DNA from: an uncultured Pseudomonadales bacterium
GTDB lineage: Bacteria; Pseudomonadota; Gammaproteobacteria; Pseudomonadales; Porticoccaceae
Direction: 5' to 3'
Assembly: GCA_937998635.1 (NCBI GenBank)
Contig: CALLDA010000186.1
Coordinates: 1-8,508, forward strand
DNA: 8,508 nucleotides
Numbering within the stretch: position 1 is the first letter of the stretch; each line of letters begins with the position of its first letter. The notes under the pieces are model-generated. The model made no database searches and was not told the DNA's origin. It saw only the letters and a list, made by a program, of their open reading frames with translations. Positions 1-6,394 of the stretch are shown piece after piece. Made by a program: the position numbers and the translations under genes.

Positions 1-474
1 GTGTTGTTGAAGCTTGAAGAGACTGGGGCAGAAATTACCTGCGGTGACGACTGGATTGAGATGGACACCGGCGGTCGCCGTCCAAATGCGATACACCTGC
101 GCACAGCGCCCTATCCGGCTTTCCCCACTGACATGCAGGCGCAGTTGACGGCTGTCAATGTGGTTGCCGAGGGTGTTGGCCAAATTACCGAGACGATTTT
201 TGAAAATCGCTTAATGCAAACCCACGAATTGGTGAGAATGGGTGCGAACATTAACATCGAGGGCAATACGGCTACCGTCACCGGTGTTGATAAACTAACC
301 GGCGCACCGGTAATGGCATCTGATCTACGAGCTTCGGCTAGCCTGGTGATCGCGGGTTTGGTGGCGGAAGGTGAGACGGTGGTTGATCGTATTTATCATA
401 TCGACCGCGGCTACGAATGTATTGAAGAAAAGCTGCAACAATTAGGTGCCAAAATTCGTCGGGTACCCGATTAA
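1..474 (+). CDS. murA: UDP-N-acetylglucosamine 1-carboxyvinyltransferase, C-terminal part (5' end outside window)
   Basis: MurA transfers the enolpyruvyl group of PEP to UDP-GlcNAc, the first committed step of peptidoglycan precursor synthesis in the cytoplasm. Only about the last 157 of roughly 420 residues are present. The gene runs off the left edge, so the GTG at position 1 is an internal codon, not a start. The fragment carries the strongly conserved RTAPYPAFPTDMQAQ segment; its Asp, at fragment residue 44, corresponds to the catalytic aspartate of the family. Further family hallmarks are ITETIFENR, the DLRASASLVIAGL block and VDRIYHIDRGYE, whose Arg is a conserved active-site residue. 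The gene ends normally at TAA (472-474), just upstream of hisG in the same orientation. That is the arrangement I recall from pseudomonads. The open frame, motifs and normal C-terminus indicate an intact gene. Confidence 0.97.
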   Translation: MLLKLEETGAEITCGDDWIEMDTGGRRPNAIHLRTAPYPAFPTDMQAQLTAVNVVAEGVGQITETIFENRLMQTHELVRMGANINIEGNTATVTGVDKLTGAPVMASDLRASASLVIAGLVAEGETVVDRIYHIDRGYECIEEKLQQLGAKIRRVPD

Positions 475-489
475 GTGCAGAATTAAATT

Positions 490-519
490 TTAAATAGGCT
501 TAAATTAAATAGCTTTAAA
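490..519. repeat. AT-rich imperfect tandem duplication downstream of murA
   Basis: Two adjacent 15-base units, TTAAATAGGCTTAAA (490-504) and TTAAATAGCTTTAAA (505-519), agree at 13 of 15 positions. They form an A+T-rich patch between murA and hisG. The patch could be replication slippage or an UP-element-like sequence for a hisG promoter. I see no convincing -35/-10 pair at the expected distance, so the regulatory reading is only a possibility. Confidence 0.5.
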
Positions 520-558
520 GTAGCCCGGCTAATTCTGTCGAGCTTTGCCGGACTTTCC

Positions 559-589
559 CTGAACTTATGCGGGGTTTGTGCTGAACTTA
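559..589. repeat. Direct repeat CTGAACTTA spaced 22 bp, upstream of hisG
   Basis: CTGAACTTA occurs exactly at 559-567 and again at 581-589. The start-to-start distance of 22 bp is about two helical turns, so both copies would face the same side of the DNA. They lie 23-53 bases before the chosen hisG start. This spacing is compatible with a protein-binding site, but no regulator is identifiable from sequence and chance remains possible. Confidence 0.35.
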
Positions 590-611
590 GACGCCAGAAC
601 GAGATATGACT

Positions 612-1241
612 ATGATCACCATTGCCCTGACCAAGGGCCGTATCCTTAAAGAAACATTGCCTCTTCTTGCTCAGGCGGGGATTGAGCCGGAGGAAGATAT
701 TTCGGCCAGCCGCAAGCTGATGTTCGCGACTAATCGCAGTGATATTCGCCTGTTGGTCTTGCGCGGTGTCGATGTGCCCACCTATGTCCAGTTTGGCGCC
801 GCCGATCTCGGTGTGGCCGGCAAAGATACTTTGATGGAGCACGGCGGTAACGGTTATTACGAACCGCTGGATCTGGGGATTTCCCGTTGTCGATTGATGA
901 CTGCAGGCATTGTCGGTGCCAGACGGCCCAGTGGCCGTATTCGCGTGGCGACTAAATACCTTAACGTAGCGCGACGCTATTACGCTGAATGTGGTCGTCA
1001 GGCCGATGTGATCAAGCTTTACGGTGCTATGGAGCTAGCACCGCTGGTGTCATTGTGTGATGAAATTGTCGATATTGTCGATACTGGCAATACCATGAAG
1101 GCGAATGGTCTGGAGTCTCGGGAGTTGATCGCCGATATTAGCTCGCGTCTCATAGTTAATAAAGGGGCGCTTAAAATTAAACACGGGATTATTCAGCCGC
1201 TGATCAGCCAGCTTGATACTGCGGTACGGGCAGCGGATTAA
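612..1241 (+). CDS. hisG: ATP phosphoribosyltransferase, short (HisZ-dependent type) catalytic subunit
   Basis: HisG condenses ATP with PRPP to give phosphoribosyl-ATP, the first and normally feedback-controlled step of histidine synthesis. The protein begins MITIALTKGRILKETLPLL and has the family features RKLMFATNR, the GAADLGVAGKD segment and the PRPP-binding stretch around residues 150-166 (EIVDIVDTGNTMKANGL). It ends near residue 209, without the C-terminal regulatory ACT-like domain of the roughly 300-residue long form. Short HisG proteins normally act in a hetero-octamer with HisZ, which is not in this window. Two ATGs are possible, at 606 and 612. I chose 612 because the GAG at 601-603 then lies 8 bases upstream, and because the N-terminus then matches the usual MxTIALSKGR start. 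The 606 start would add only Met-Thr. hisD follows after 3 bases, which suggests cotranscription and translational coupling. Confidence 0.96.
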   Translation: MITIALTKGRILKETLPLLAQAGIEPEEDISASRKLMFATNRSDIRLLVLRGVDVPTYVQFGAADLGVAGKDTLMEHGGNGYYEPLDLGISRCRLMTAGIVGARRPSGRIRVATKYLNVARRYYAECGRQADVIKLYGAMELAPLVSLCDEIVDIVDTGNTMKANGLESRELIADISSRLIVNKGALKIKHGIIQPLISQLDTAVRAAD

Positions 1242-1244
1242 ATC

Positions 1245-2567
1245 ATGCCTAAGCCACAGACAAGCCGACTAAGCCCGGCTCGACTAAATACCAGCAGTAG
1301 GACTTTTGAAGCTGATTTTTCCGAGCTTACTCAGCGGGACGCCGCATACGATGAGCAGGTTAACGGCGCTGTGCTTGAGATTCTTGCCGCAGTGCGTGAG
1401 CGGGGTGATCAAGCATTGCTTGATTACACGCGAAAGTTTGACCAGCGCCAGCCCAGCTCAATGGCAGACCTGGAAATAACGGCACCACAAATCCAGTCAG
1501 CCATTGCTCAAATCACTGAACAACAAAGTGAGGCGCTGAGCATCGCCGCAGCGCGGATTAGGGCCTACCATGAACATCAAAAACAGCAATCCTGGCAGTT
1601 TGAAGAGGCCGATGGCACCGTGTTGGGTCAGCGAATTTCAGCCCTCCAGCGGGTGGGAATTTATGTCCCCGGCGGCAAAGCCAGTTACCCATCATCAGTG
1701 TTGATGAACGCGATTCCTGCTCGTGTCGCTGGCGTCGAAGAAATTATTATGACCGTGCCAGCGCCGGGCGATGTGCTCAACCCTCTGGTGCTGGCGGCGG
1801 CGGAATTAGCCGGGGTTAGTCAGATTGTTACCCTTGGTGGTGCTCAGGCGATCGCGGCCTTGACCTACGGCACTGAGACTATTCGTCGGGTTGATAAAAT
1901 TGTCGGCCCCGGTAATCGTTATGTGGCGGCGGCTAAAAAAGCCGTGTTCGGTCAGGTCGGGCTGGATATGGTGGCTGGTCCGTCTGAGATATTGATTATT
2001 AGCGATGCTGAGACAAACCCCGACTGGATCGCCATGGATTTATTCTCTCAGGCTGAACATGATGAGGAGGCCCAGGCCATTCTTATCAGCCCCGATGGGG
2101 ACTTTCTCGATCGGGTATTAGCGAGCATGGAAGCCTTATTGCCGACCATGGACAGGCAGGAAATTATTCGTGCAGCCATCCAGGGTCGAGGCGCATTGAT
2201 CAAAGTGGAGGGTCTGGAAGAGGCGGTAGCGCTGGCTAATCGTATAGCGCCGGAACATCTACAGTTGGCGGTCGATCAAGCTGAAGAGTTATCACATCAG
2301 ATCCGCCATGCGGGGGCTATCTTTCTGGGACGGCACACGCCCGAGGCTCTGGGCGATTATTGCGCCGGTTCCAACCACGTGTTGCCAACCTCGACAACGG
2401 CCCGGTTCTCATCGCCCCTGGGTGTCTACGATTTTCAAAAGCGCGTGTCGGTCATTCATTGCAGCCCAGCGGGCGCAGCGACTTTGGCAAAAACAGCTTC
2501 GGTGTTGGCGCGCAGTGAATCTTTGACTGGCCATGCGCGTTCAGCGGAATATCGCTTGTTGGATTAG
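1245..2567 (+). CDS. hisD: Histidinol dehydrogenase
   Basis: HisD performs the last two steps of histidine synthesis, the NAD-dependent four-electron oxidation of L-histidinol to histidine through histidinal. It is a zinc enzyme of the cytoplasm. At 440 residues it is close to the usual 430-440. The conserved blocks are present: GIYVPGGKASYPSSVLMN (about 138-155), the signature VGPGNRYVAAAKK followed by DMVAGPSE (about 220-248), and SQAEHDEEA. Aligned by motif with the E. coli enzyme, the zinc ligands are Gln269, His272, Asp371 and His430, and the catalytic pair is Glu337-His338 in the APEHLQL motif. All key residues are intact. It starts at the ATG 3 bases after the hisG stop. No strong Shine-Dalgarno sequence is visible, which fits translational coupling to hisG. 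Confidence 0.97.
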   Translation: MPKPQTSRLSPARLNTSSRTFEADFSELTQRDAAYDEQVNGAVLEILAAVRERGDQALLDYTRKFDQRQPSSMADLEITAPQIQSAIAQITEQQSEALSIAAARIRAYHEHQKQQSWQFEEADGTVLGQRISALQRVGIYVPGGKASYPSSVLMNAIPARVAGVEEIIMTVPAPGDVLNPLVLAAAELAGVSQIVTLGGAQAIAALTYGTETIRRVDKIVGPGNRYVAAAKKAVFGQVGLDMVAGPSEILIISDAETNPDWIAMDLFSQAEHDEEAQAILISPDGDFLDRVLASMEALLPTMDRQEIIRAAIQGRGALIKVEGLEEAVALANRIAPEHLQLAVDQAEELSHQIRHAGAIFLGRHTPEALGDYCAGSNHVLPTSTTARFSSPLGVYDFQKRVSVIHCSPAGAATLAKTASVLARSESLTGHARSAEYRLLD

Positions 2568-2572
2568 AATGC

Positions 2573-2594
2573 GGTTTGCGAAACCAATTACCGC
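2573..2594 (+). other. Two mutually exclusive short stems in the hisD-hisC spacer
   Basis: Just after the hisD stop, GGTTT (2573-2577) can pair with AAACC (2581-2585) over a 3-base loop. Alternatively, GCGGT (2571-2575) can pair with ACCGC (2590-2594). The two stems share bases and exclude each other. Both are only 5 bp and no U-run follows, so this is not a recognisable terminator. A regulatory switch is conceivable but weakly supported. Confidence 0.2.
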
Positions 2595-2612
2595 TTACTT
2601 GATTAAAAGGCT

Positions 2613-2640
2613 TGGCTTGTTATGGGTGGCTTGTTATGGA
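2613..2640. repeat. 14-bp tandem duplication immediately upstream of hisC
   Basis: TGGCTTGTTATGGG (2613-2626) is followed directly by TGGCTTGTTATGGA (2627-2640), with 13 of 14 positions identical. The duplication sits where the hisC ribosome binding site should be, ending 9 bases before the GTG start. Each copy supplies an ATG (2622 and 2636), neither in frame with hisC. It looks like a recent slippage duplication that may alter translation initiation of hisC. Confidence 0.65.
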
Positions 2641-2653
2641 TAGATCACTGTGA
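2636..2653 (+). promoter_or_regulatory. Possible five-codon leader ORF overlapping the hisC start
   Basis: An ATG in the second copy of the 14-bp duplication opens a mini-ORF encoding M-D-R-S-L. Its TGA stop (2651-2653) overlaps the hisC GTG start (2650-2652) in a GTGA arrangement typical of stop-start coupling. There is no strong Shine-Dalgarno sequence for it or for hisC, only purines around TATGGATAGA. Translation of the mini-ORF is an inference. It contains no run of His codons, so it is not a classical his attenuator peptide. Confidence 0.25.
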
Positions 2654-3711
2654 GTAGTCCTTTTTGGAGTGATTTTGTCAAAGGCCTCGAACCCTATGTG
2701 CCCGGTGAGCAGCCCAGGAAAACGGATCTGGTCAAATTAAATACTAACGAAAACCCTTATGGGCCCTCGCCGAAAGTCCTGGCAGCCATTGAACAAGCGG
2801 TCTCAGATGACTTACGGCTTTATCCCCCTCCTGGGGCAGATGATTTTAAAGCCGCGATTGCCGATTACCATGGTTTAAGCCCAGCGCAGGTATTTGTCGG
2901 CAATGGTTCCGATGAGGTGCTCGCTCATACCTTTAATGGCCTGCTGCACCATCAGCTGCCGGTCTTGTTCGCTGATATTACCTATAGTTTTTATCCGGTG
3001 TATTGCGGCCTTTACGATATTGACTATAAAACCCTGGCGCTGGATGAACAGCTACGAATCTGTGTCGATGCCTATAAGCAGCCTAATGGCGGCATTTTGC
3101 TGGCCAACCCGAATGCTCCTACAGGTCAGTTGTTGTCGCTGGCAGAAATTGAGCAGGTGCTGGAATCCAACCCTGCGAGTGTGGTGGTGGTGGATGAGGC
3201 TTATATCGACTTTGGTGGCCAAAGTGCCGTAGCATTGATCAACAGCCACAAAAATTTGTTGGTCGTACAGACCTTATCGAAGTCACGTTCTCTGGCGGGT
3301 CTGCGGCTCGGTTTTGCTATGGGTGATAGTGAGTTAATCGATGCGCTCGAACGGATAAAAAACAGCTTTAACTCCTACCCGATTGATCGTCTCGCTATTG
3401 CCGGGGGCGTTGCTGCCTTTGCAGATGAAGCCTATTTTAAAAGTACCTGTGATCGTGTTATCAGCGCTCGTAACGAACTCCTGGACGCACTCACAGTTCT
3501 AGGCTTTGAGGTGCTTCCCTCCGCCGCCAATTTTGTGTTTGTTCGGCATCCCGAATATGCAGGCGTTGATCTGGCTGCCAGCTTACGAGGCAGAGATATT
3601 ATCGTGCGCCATTTTGCTCAGGCGCGTATCGATCAATACTTGCGCATTACTATTGGCACCGATCAGCAAATGGCTCTTCTGATCGATGCCTTGACGGACA
3701 TTCTTCAGTAG
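2650..3711 (+). CDS. hisC: Histidinol-phosphate aminotransferase
   Basis: HisC is a PLP-dependent class I/II aminotransferase that converts imidazole-acetol phosphate and glutamate to L-histidinol phosphate and 2-oxoglutarate. The 353-residue length is standard. Visible motifs in order are KLNTNENPYGPSP (about 29-41), LYPPPGADDFKAAIA, VGNGSDEVL (PLP phosphate region), ANPNAPTG (about 152-159), VVDEAYIDF (Asp182 and Tyr185 contacting PLP), and TLSKSRSLAGLRLGF. In the last of these Lys211 is the Schiff-base lysine and Arg219 contacts the PLP phosphate; LRITIG near the C-terminus carries the substrate-binding Arg. The start is GTG, because no upstream in-frame ATG fits and the N-terminus SSPFWSDFVKGLEPYVPG matches the family. 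It lies 82 bases after hisD, a spacer filled with a tandem duplication and possible leader ORF, but is probably still in the hisGDC operon. Confidence 0.96.
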   Translation: MSSPFWSDFVKGLEPYVPGEQPRKTDLVKLNTNENPYGPSPKVLAAIEQAVSDDLRLYPPPGADDFKAAIADYHGLSPAQVFVGNGSDEVLAHTFNGLLHHQLPVLFADITYSFYPVYCGLYDIDYKTLALDEQLRICVDAYKQPNGGILLANPNAPTGQLLSLAEIEQVLESNPASVVVVDEAYIDFGGQSAVALINSHKNLLVVQTLSKSRSLAGLRLGFAMGDSELIDALERIKNSFNSYPIDRLAIAGGVAAFADEAYFKSTCDRVISARNELLDALTVLGFEVLPSAANFVFVRHPEYAGVDLAASLRGRDIIVRHFAQARIDQYLRITIGTDQQMALLIDALTDILQ

Positions 3712-3734
3712 TCACCGGGCAGTAATCACCGGGC
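3712..3734. repeat. Repeated TCACCGGGC in the convergent hisC/degS gap
   Basis: TCACCGGGC occurs at 3712-3720 and again at 3726-3734, a 14-base period, directly after the hisC stop. The gap between the converging hisC and degS genes is only 41 bases (3712-3752). I see no GC hairpin followed by a T-run on either strand, so no intrinsic terminator can be assigned. Confidence 0.45.
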
Positions 3735-3752
3735 TGACTGGCAACAGTGTGA

Positions 3753-4895
3753 TTAGTTTGCCTGGGGACGAGTGCCAGCGATAGCTGAAATTCGTAAGCG
3801 TTGATCGCGTCGAATAATCTCAAGTTGTATTGGGTCGCCTGGGTTGAGCTGAGCGATTAAATTCATACCACTGCTGCCGTTACCAATCCGCTCGTTATTG
3901 ATGTGAGTAACCACATCGCCAGGTTTTAGTCCACTTGAAAAGGCAGGGCTCGCGAGATGCACATCGGTAATGATTAGCGCAGTGGGTGGTTGGAGACCGA
4001 GTCGAGCAGCACTCTCTGGTGCCAGTTGTTGCGCCTCGACCCCGAGCCAGCCACGTATTACCCGTCCGTTGGCGACGATATCTTTGAGTATCTTGGTTGC
4101 CGTGTTGGCGGGGATGGCAAAGCCGATACCGACAGACGATGTCTCATTAAGGATCGCAGAGTTGATGCCGACCAGGTTGCCGTAAACATCGACCAGCGCA
4201 CCACCTGAGTTGCCGGGGTTGATCGCGGCGTCGGTTTGCAGAAAGTCTTCGAAGATATTGAGGCCCAGATCTTTTCTGCCGGTGGCACTGATTATCCCCT
4301 GGGAAACAGATTGGCCAACGCCGAATGGGTTACCGATAGCAAGAACGATATCGCCAACCTGGGTCTGCTGGGAATCTTTCACCGTGCTGGGAGTAAGATT
4401 GTCCAGATCGATTTTAAGAACTGCTAAATCGGTTTCGGGATCTGTGCCAACGAGACTTGCTCTCGCTTCGCGGCCATCGTACAGGAGGGCGGTAATTTCA
4501 TCAGCACCATCAATCACGTGATGATTGGTAAGAATGAAGCCATCGTGACTGACGATTACGCCAGACCCGAGCGATGACTCCATGCGTTCTTGCTGGGGTA
4601 CATTGCGCTTGTTAAAGAAGCGTCGAAAAAAGGGATCGTTTAATAGTGGGTGTCGTTGTTCGGGCAATCTCTTTCGTGTGTAAATATTGACCACTGAGGG
4701 TGCCGCGTGGCGTACCGCAGAGGCATAGGACGATACCAATTCTGGTTCTGTAGTAATGCCAGAGGCGGTTGGCTCAGAGATCTGGGAGTTAGATGTCACC
4801 CCATTTTCTTCGAAGTAGGGTAGCAACAAAATGACTACCGCCGCAGCGAGTAAACCCGTGATGACGGGCCAGGCAAAATCATTAAGAATTTTCAA
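3753..4895 (-). CDS. degS: Membrane-anchored S1C serine protease with one PDZ domain, DegS/AlgW type
   Basis: DegS (AlgW in pseudomonads) is an inner-membrane-anchored periplasmic protease. It senses misfolded outer-membrane proteins through its PDZ domain and starts regulated proteolysis of the anti-sigma factor that holds sigma-E/AlgU. The 380-residue protein has an N-terminal membrane anchor at about 8-28 (FAWPVITGLLAAAVVILLLPYF) and a short linker. The trypsin-like domain has the triad His126 (TNHHV), Asp156 (TDLAVL) and Ser230 (NPGNSGGAL). A single PDZ domain spans about 280-372 (RGWLGVEAQQL, GLKPGDVVTHIN). One PDZ domain plus an uncleaved anchor argues for DegS/AlgW rather than DegP/MucD, which have two. 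The start is TTG (4895-4893), with AAGG 8 bases upstream; no ATG lies near enough to keep the anchor. The gene converges on hisC and diverges from sat. The substrate in this organism is inferred from the family. Confidence 0.93.
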   Translation of the reverse strand: MKILNDFAWPVITGLLAAAVVILLLPYFEENGVTSNSQISEPTASGITTEPELVSSYASAVRHAAPSVVNIYTRKRLPEQRHPLLNDPFFRRFFNKRNVPQQERMESSLGSGVIVSHDGFILTNHHVIDGADEITALLYDGREARASLVGTDPETDLAVLKIDLDNLTPSTVKDSQQTQVGDIVLAIGNPFGVGQSVSQGIISATGRKDLGLNIFEDFLQTDAAINPGNSGGALVDVYGNLVGINSAILNETSSVGIGFAIPANTATKILKDIVANGRVIRGWLGVEAQQLAPESAARLGLQPPTALIITDVHLASPAFSSGLKPGDVVTHINNERIGNGSSGMNLIAQLNPGDPIQLEIIRRDQRLRISAIAGTRPQAN

Positions 4896-4931
4896 ATTAA
4901 GAACCTTGTGATTATCTAGCCAGTTTCGTCC

Positions 4932-4951
4932 GGAGTCTGTTTTCAGGCTCC
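4932..4951 (-). other. 8-bp stem-loop in the degS leader / degS-sat divergent region
   Basis: GGAGTCTG (4932-4939) and CAGGCTCC (4944-4951) pair over 8 bp with a four-base loop; on the minus strand the loop is AAAA, with one non-Watson-Crick position. If degS is transcribed from the TATAAA box just upstream, this stem would lie almost at the 5' end of its mRNA, 36 bases before the TTG start. Read on the plus strand, it is followed by a T-rich but interrupted stretch, which is a poor intrinsic terminator. Confidence 0.45.
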
Positions 4952-4960
4952 ATATCAGGT

Positions 4961-4966
4961 TTTATA
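4961..4966 (-). promoter_or_regulatory. Candidate -10 box (TATAAA) for degS
   Basis: On the minus strand TATAAA matches the sigma-70 -10 consensus at 5 of 6 positions and lies 66 bases upstream of the degS TTG start. The region 16-18 bases further upstream (GTACTTT) has no good -35 hexamer. No sigma-E-like GAACTT/TCTGA pair is visible either. Confidence 0.3.
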
Positions 4967-5041
4967 TTTTCGGCGGGTCGTGAAAGTACGTTTAGTTAGT
5001 AGCTTATAGTTAAGGGCATTAAGAGTTGGCGTTTGGTTTGG

Positions 5042-5050
5042 TGCTATTAT
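5042..5050 (+). promoter_or_regulatory. Candidate extended -10 promoter for sat (TGCTATTAT)
   Basis: TG-N-TATTAT at 5042-5050 fits an extended -10 element, with 5 of 6 matches to TATAAT plus the TG dinucleotide. No strong -35 lies at 16-18 bp, which extended -10 promoters tolerate. It would give a leader of roughly 38 bases. The leader contains a clear Shine-Dalgarno AGGAG (5080-5084), 10 bases before the sat ATG. Confidence 0.45.
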
Positions 5051-5094
5051 GTCACAAACCTTGATTTACAAATTTTTACAGGAGCGAGATTCTA

Positions 5095-6312
5095 ATGAGT
5101 GGATTGGTTAAACCCCATGGCAGCGACACACTAAAACCGCGTTTGCTGGAAGGACAGGCCTTGCAAGATGAGTTGAAGCGGGCTGAAGGATTACCCAGGG
5201 TTGGTATGCAATCCCGAGAAGTTGGTGATTTGATTATGTTAGGCATCGGTGGGTTTACGCCACTGGACGGCTTTATGAACAAAGCTGACTGGCAGAGTGT
5301 TTGCGATAATATGCATACAGCTGATGGTGTGTTTTGGCCGATTCCTGTGACGCTATCCGTCGCTGAGGATCAGGCGGCAAACCTGACTGAAGGTTCGGAT
5401 GTCGCCCTGGTCGATACCGAGACCGGTGAGATCATGGGCACCATGACCATTACTGAAAAGTACAGTATTGATAAAGCTCATGAATGCGAGCAAGTTTTTA
5501 CCACCACGGATATTGAGCATCCCGGCGTGAAAATGGTCATGGATCAGGCTGGAATCAATCTCGCGGGGCCGGTCAAAGTGCTATCCCAGGGCAGCTTTCC
5601 GACTGAATACGCAGATGTTTATATGACCCCAGCCGAGACCCGGGCGCTGTTTGACGAAAAAGGCTGGTCAACGGTGGCGGCTTTTCAAACCCGTAATCCC
5701 ATGCATCGATCTCATGAATACCTGGCTAAAATCGCCATTGAAATATGCGACGGTGTCATGGTGCACTCTCTACTCGGTAAGTTAAAACCCGGTGATATCC
5801 CCGCTCAGGTTCGCCAGGATGCTATCGGTACCTTGCTGGATAACTACTTCGTTGATAACACGGTAGTGCAATCGGGTTATCCTCTGGATATGCGTTATGC
5901 CGGACCGCGTGAAGCACTGTTGCATGCCGTGTTTCGGCAAAACTACGGTTGCTCCCACTTGATCGTTGGCCGTGATCACGCCGGTGTGGGTGATTATTAT
6001 GGACCTTTCGATGCCCACCATATCTTTGATCAAATTCCCGCCGACGCAATGCAGACTGTGCCCTTGAAAATTGACTGGACCTTCTGGTGCAATCGTTGTG
6101 CGACAATGGCCTCCATGCGTACCTGTCCCCATGGCGCCGATGACCGGGTGCTGGTCTCAGGCACCAAATTGCGCAAGGCTTTATCGGAAGGTGAAGCAGT
6201 CGAAGATAACTTCTCGCGCCCGGAAGTGCTAGATATACTGCGGGCTTACTATGCCGGACTCAGCGACGAAGATAATGTCGAAGTTACTCTATCAGGTCAC
6301 TCGGCTAAATGA
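5095..6312 (+). CDS. sat: Sulfate adenylyltransferase (ATP sulfurylase), homo-oligomeric Sat type
   Basis: Sat makes adenosine 5'-phosphosulfate (APS) and pyrophosphate from ATP and sulfate; some sulfur oxidisers run the reaction in reverse. The 405-residue protein has an N-terminal PUA-like region (about 1-170) and a nucleotidyltransferase domain. The active-site motif QTRNPMHRSHE (198-208) contains the two-histidine HxxH-type element, followed by GRDHAGVGDYYG (292-303) and SGTKLRKALSEG (355-366). Cys332, Cys335, Cys344 and His346 (CxxC...CPH) resemble the zinc site known in some bacterial and archaeal Sat proteins. There is no fused APS kinase domain. This family is unrelated to the heterodimeric CysD-CysN enzyme. 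The start is ATG with AGGAG 10 bases upstream. The gene stands alone between degS and yhcB with no apr, dsr or cys partners nearby. An assimilatory role is therefore likelier than sulfur oxidation, though the window cannot settle it. Confidence 0.96.
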   Translation: MSGLVKPHGSDTLKPRLLEGQALQDELKRAEGLPRVGMQSREVGDLIMLGIGGFTPLDGFMNKADWQSVCDNMHTADGVFWPIPVTLSVAEDQAANLTEGSDVALVDTETGEIMGTMTITEKYSIDKAHECEQVFTTTDIEHPGVKMVMDQAGINLAGPVKVLSQGSFPTEYADVYMTPAETRALFDEKGWSTVAAFQTRNPMHRSHEYLAKIAIEICDGVMVHSLLGKLKPGDIPAQVRQDAIGTLLDNYFVDNTVVQSGYPLDMRYAGPREALLHAVFRQNYGCSHLIVGRDHAGVGDYYGPFDAHHIFDQIPADAMQTVPLKIDWTFWCNRCATMASMRTCPHGADDRVLVSGTKLRKALSEGEAVEDNFSRPEVLDILRAYYAGLSDEDNVEVTLSGHSAK

Positions 6313-6337
6313 TTGAAGTGACTACGCTCAGCAATAT

Positions 6338-6374
6338 GGTTGGTAAACTGTTCTAAGGGACCAGCTTACCGACC
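6338..6374 (+). other. Long imperfect hairpin after sat
   Basis: GGTTGGTAAACTGTTC (6338-6353) pairs with GACCAGCTTACCGACC (6359-6374) over 16 positions, with one G-U wobble, two mismatches and a 5-base loop. It begins 26 bases after the sat stop, in the gap between the converging sat and yhcB. There is no U-run on either strand, so it is not a textbook intrinsic terminator. It may protect 3' ends, stop transcription in both directions weakly, or belong to a small structured RNA. Confidence 0.55.
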
Positions 6375-6394
6375 AGGCCAGGCTGCTGACCTGG
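6373..6394 (+). other. Second GC-rich hairpin abutting the first
   Basis: CCAGGCCAG (6373-6381) pairs with CTGACCTGG (6386-6394), giving eight pairs and one C-A mismatch around a GCTG loop. It overlaps the preceding hairpin by two bases, so the two can nearly stack. A purine-rich stretch (GAAGGAAGGAG) follows. No T-run is present on either strand. Confidence 0.5.

Noticed and set aside
483..842. 119-codon open frame on the minus strand
   Set aside because: It lies mostly antisense to hisG, whose motifs are unmistakable. The translated product has no recognisable domain, and no start signal stands out.
2573..2649. Classical his attenuator leader before hisC
   Set aside because: The small ORFs lack a run of histidine codons and there is no terminator with a U-tract.
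5782..6132. 116-codon open frame on the minus strand inside sat
   Set aside because: It is a shadow of the sat reading frame; the sat frame carries all the active-site motifs here and the antisense product is not recognisable.
5095..6312. Sat as part of a sulfur-oxidation (apr/dsr) cluster
   Set aside because: No aprAB, dsr, sox or other sulfur gene is adjacent. The flanking genes are housekeeping genes, so context gives no support for a dissimilatory role.
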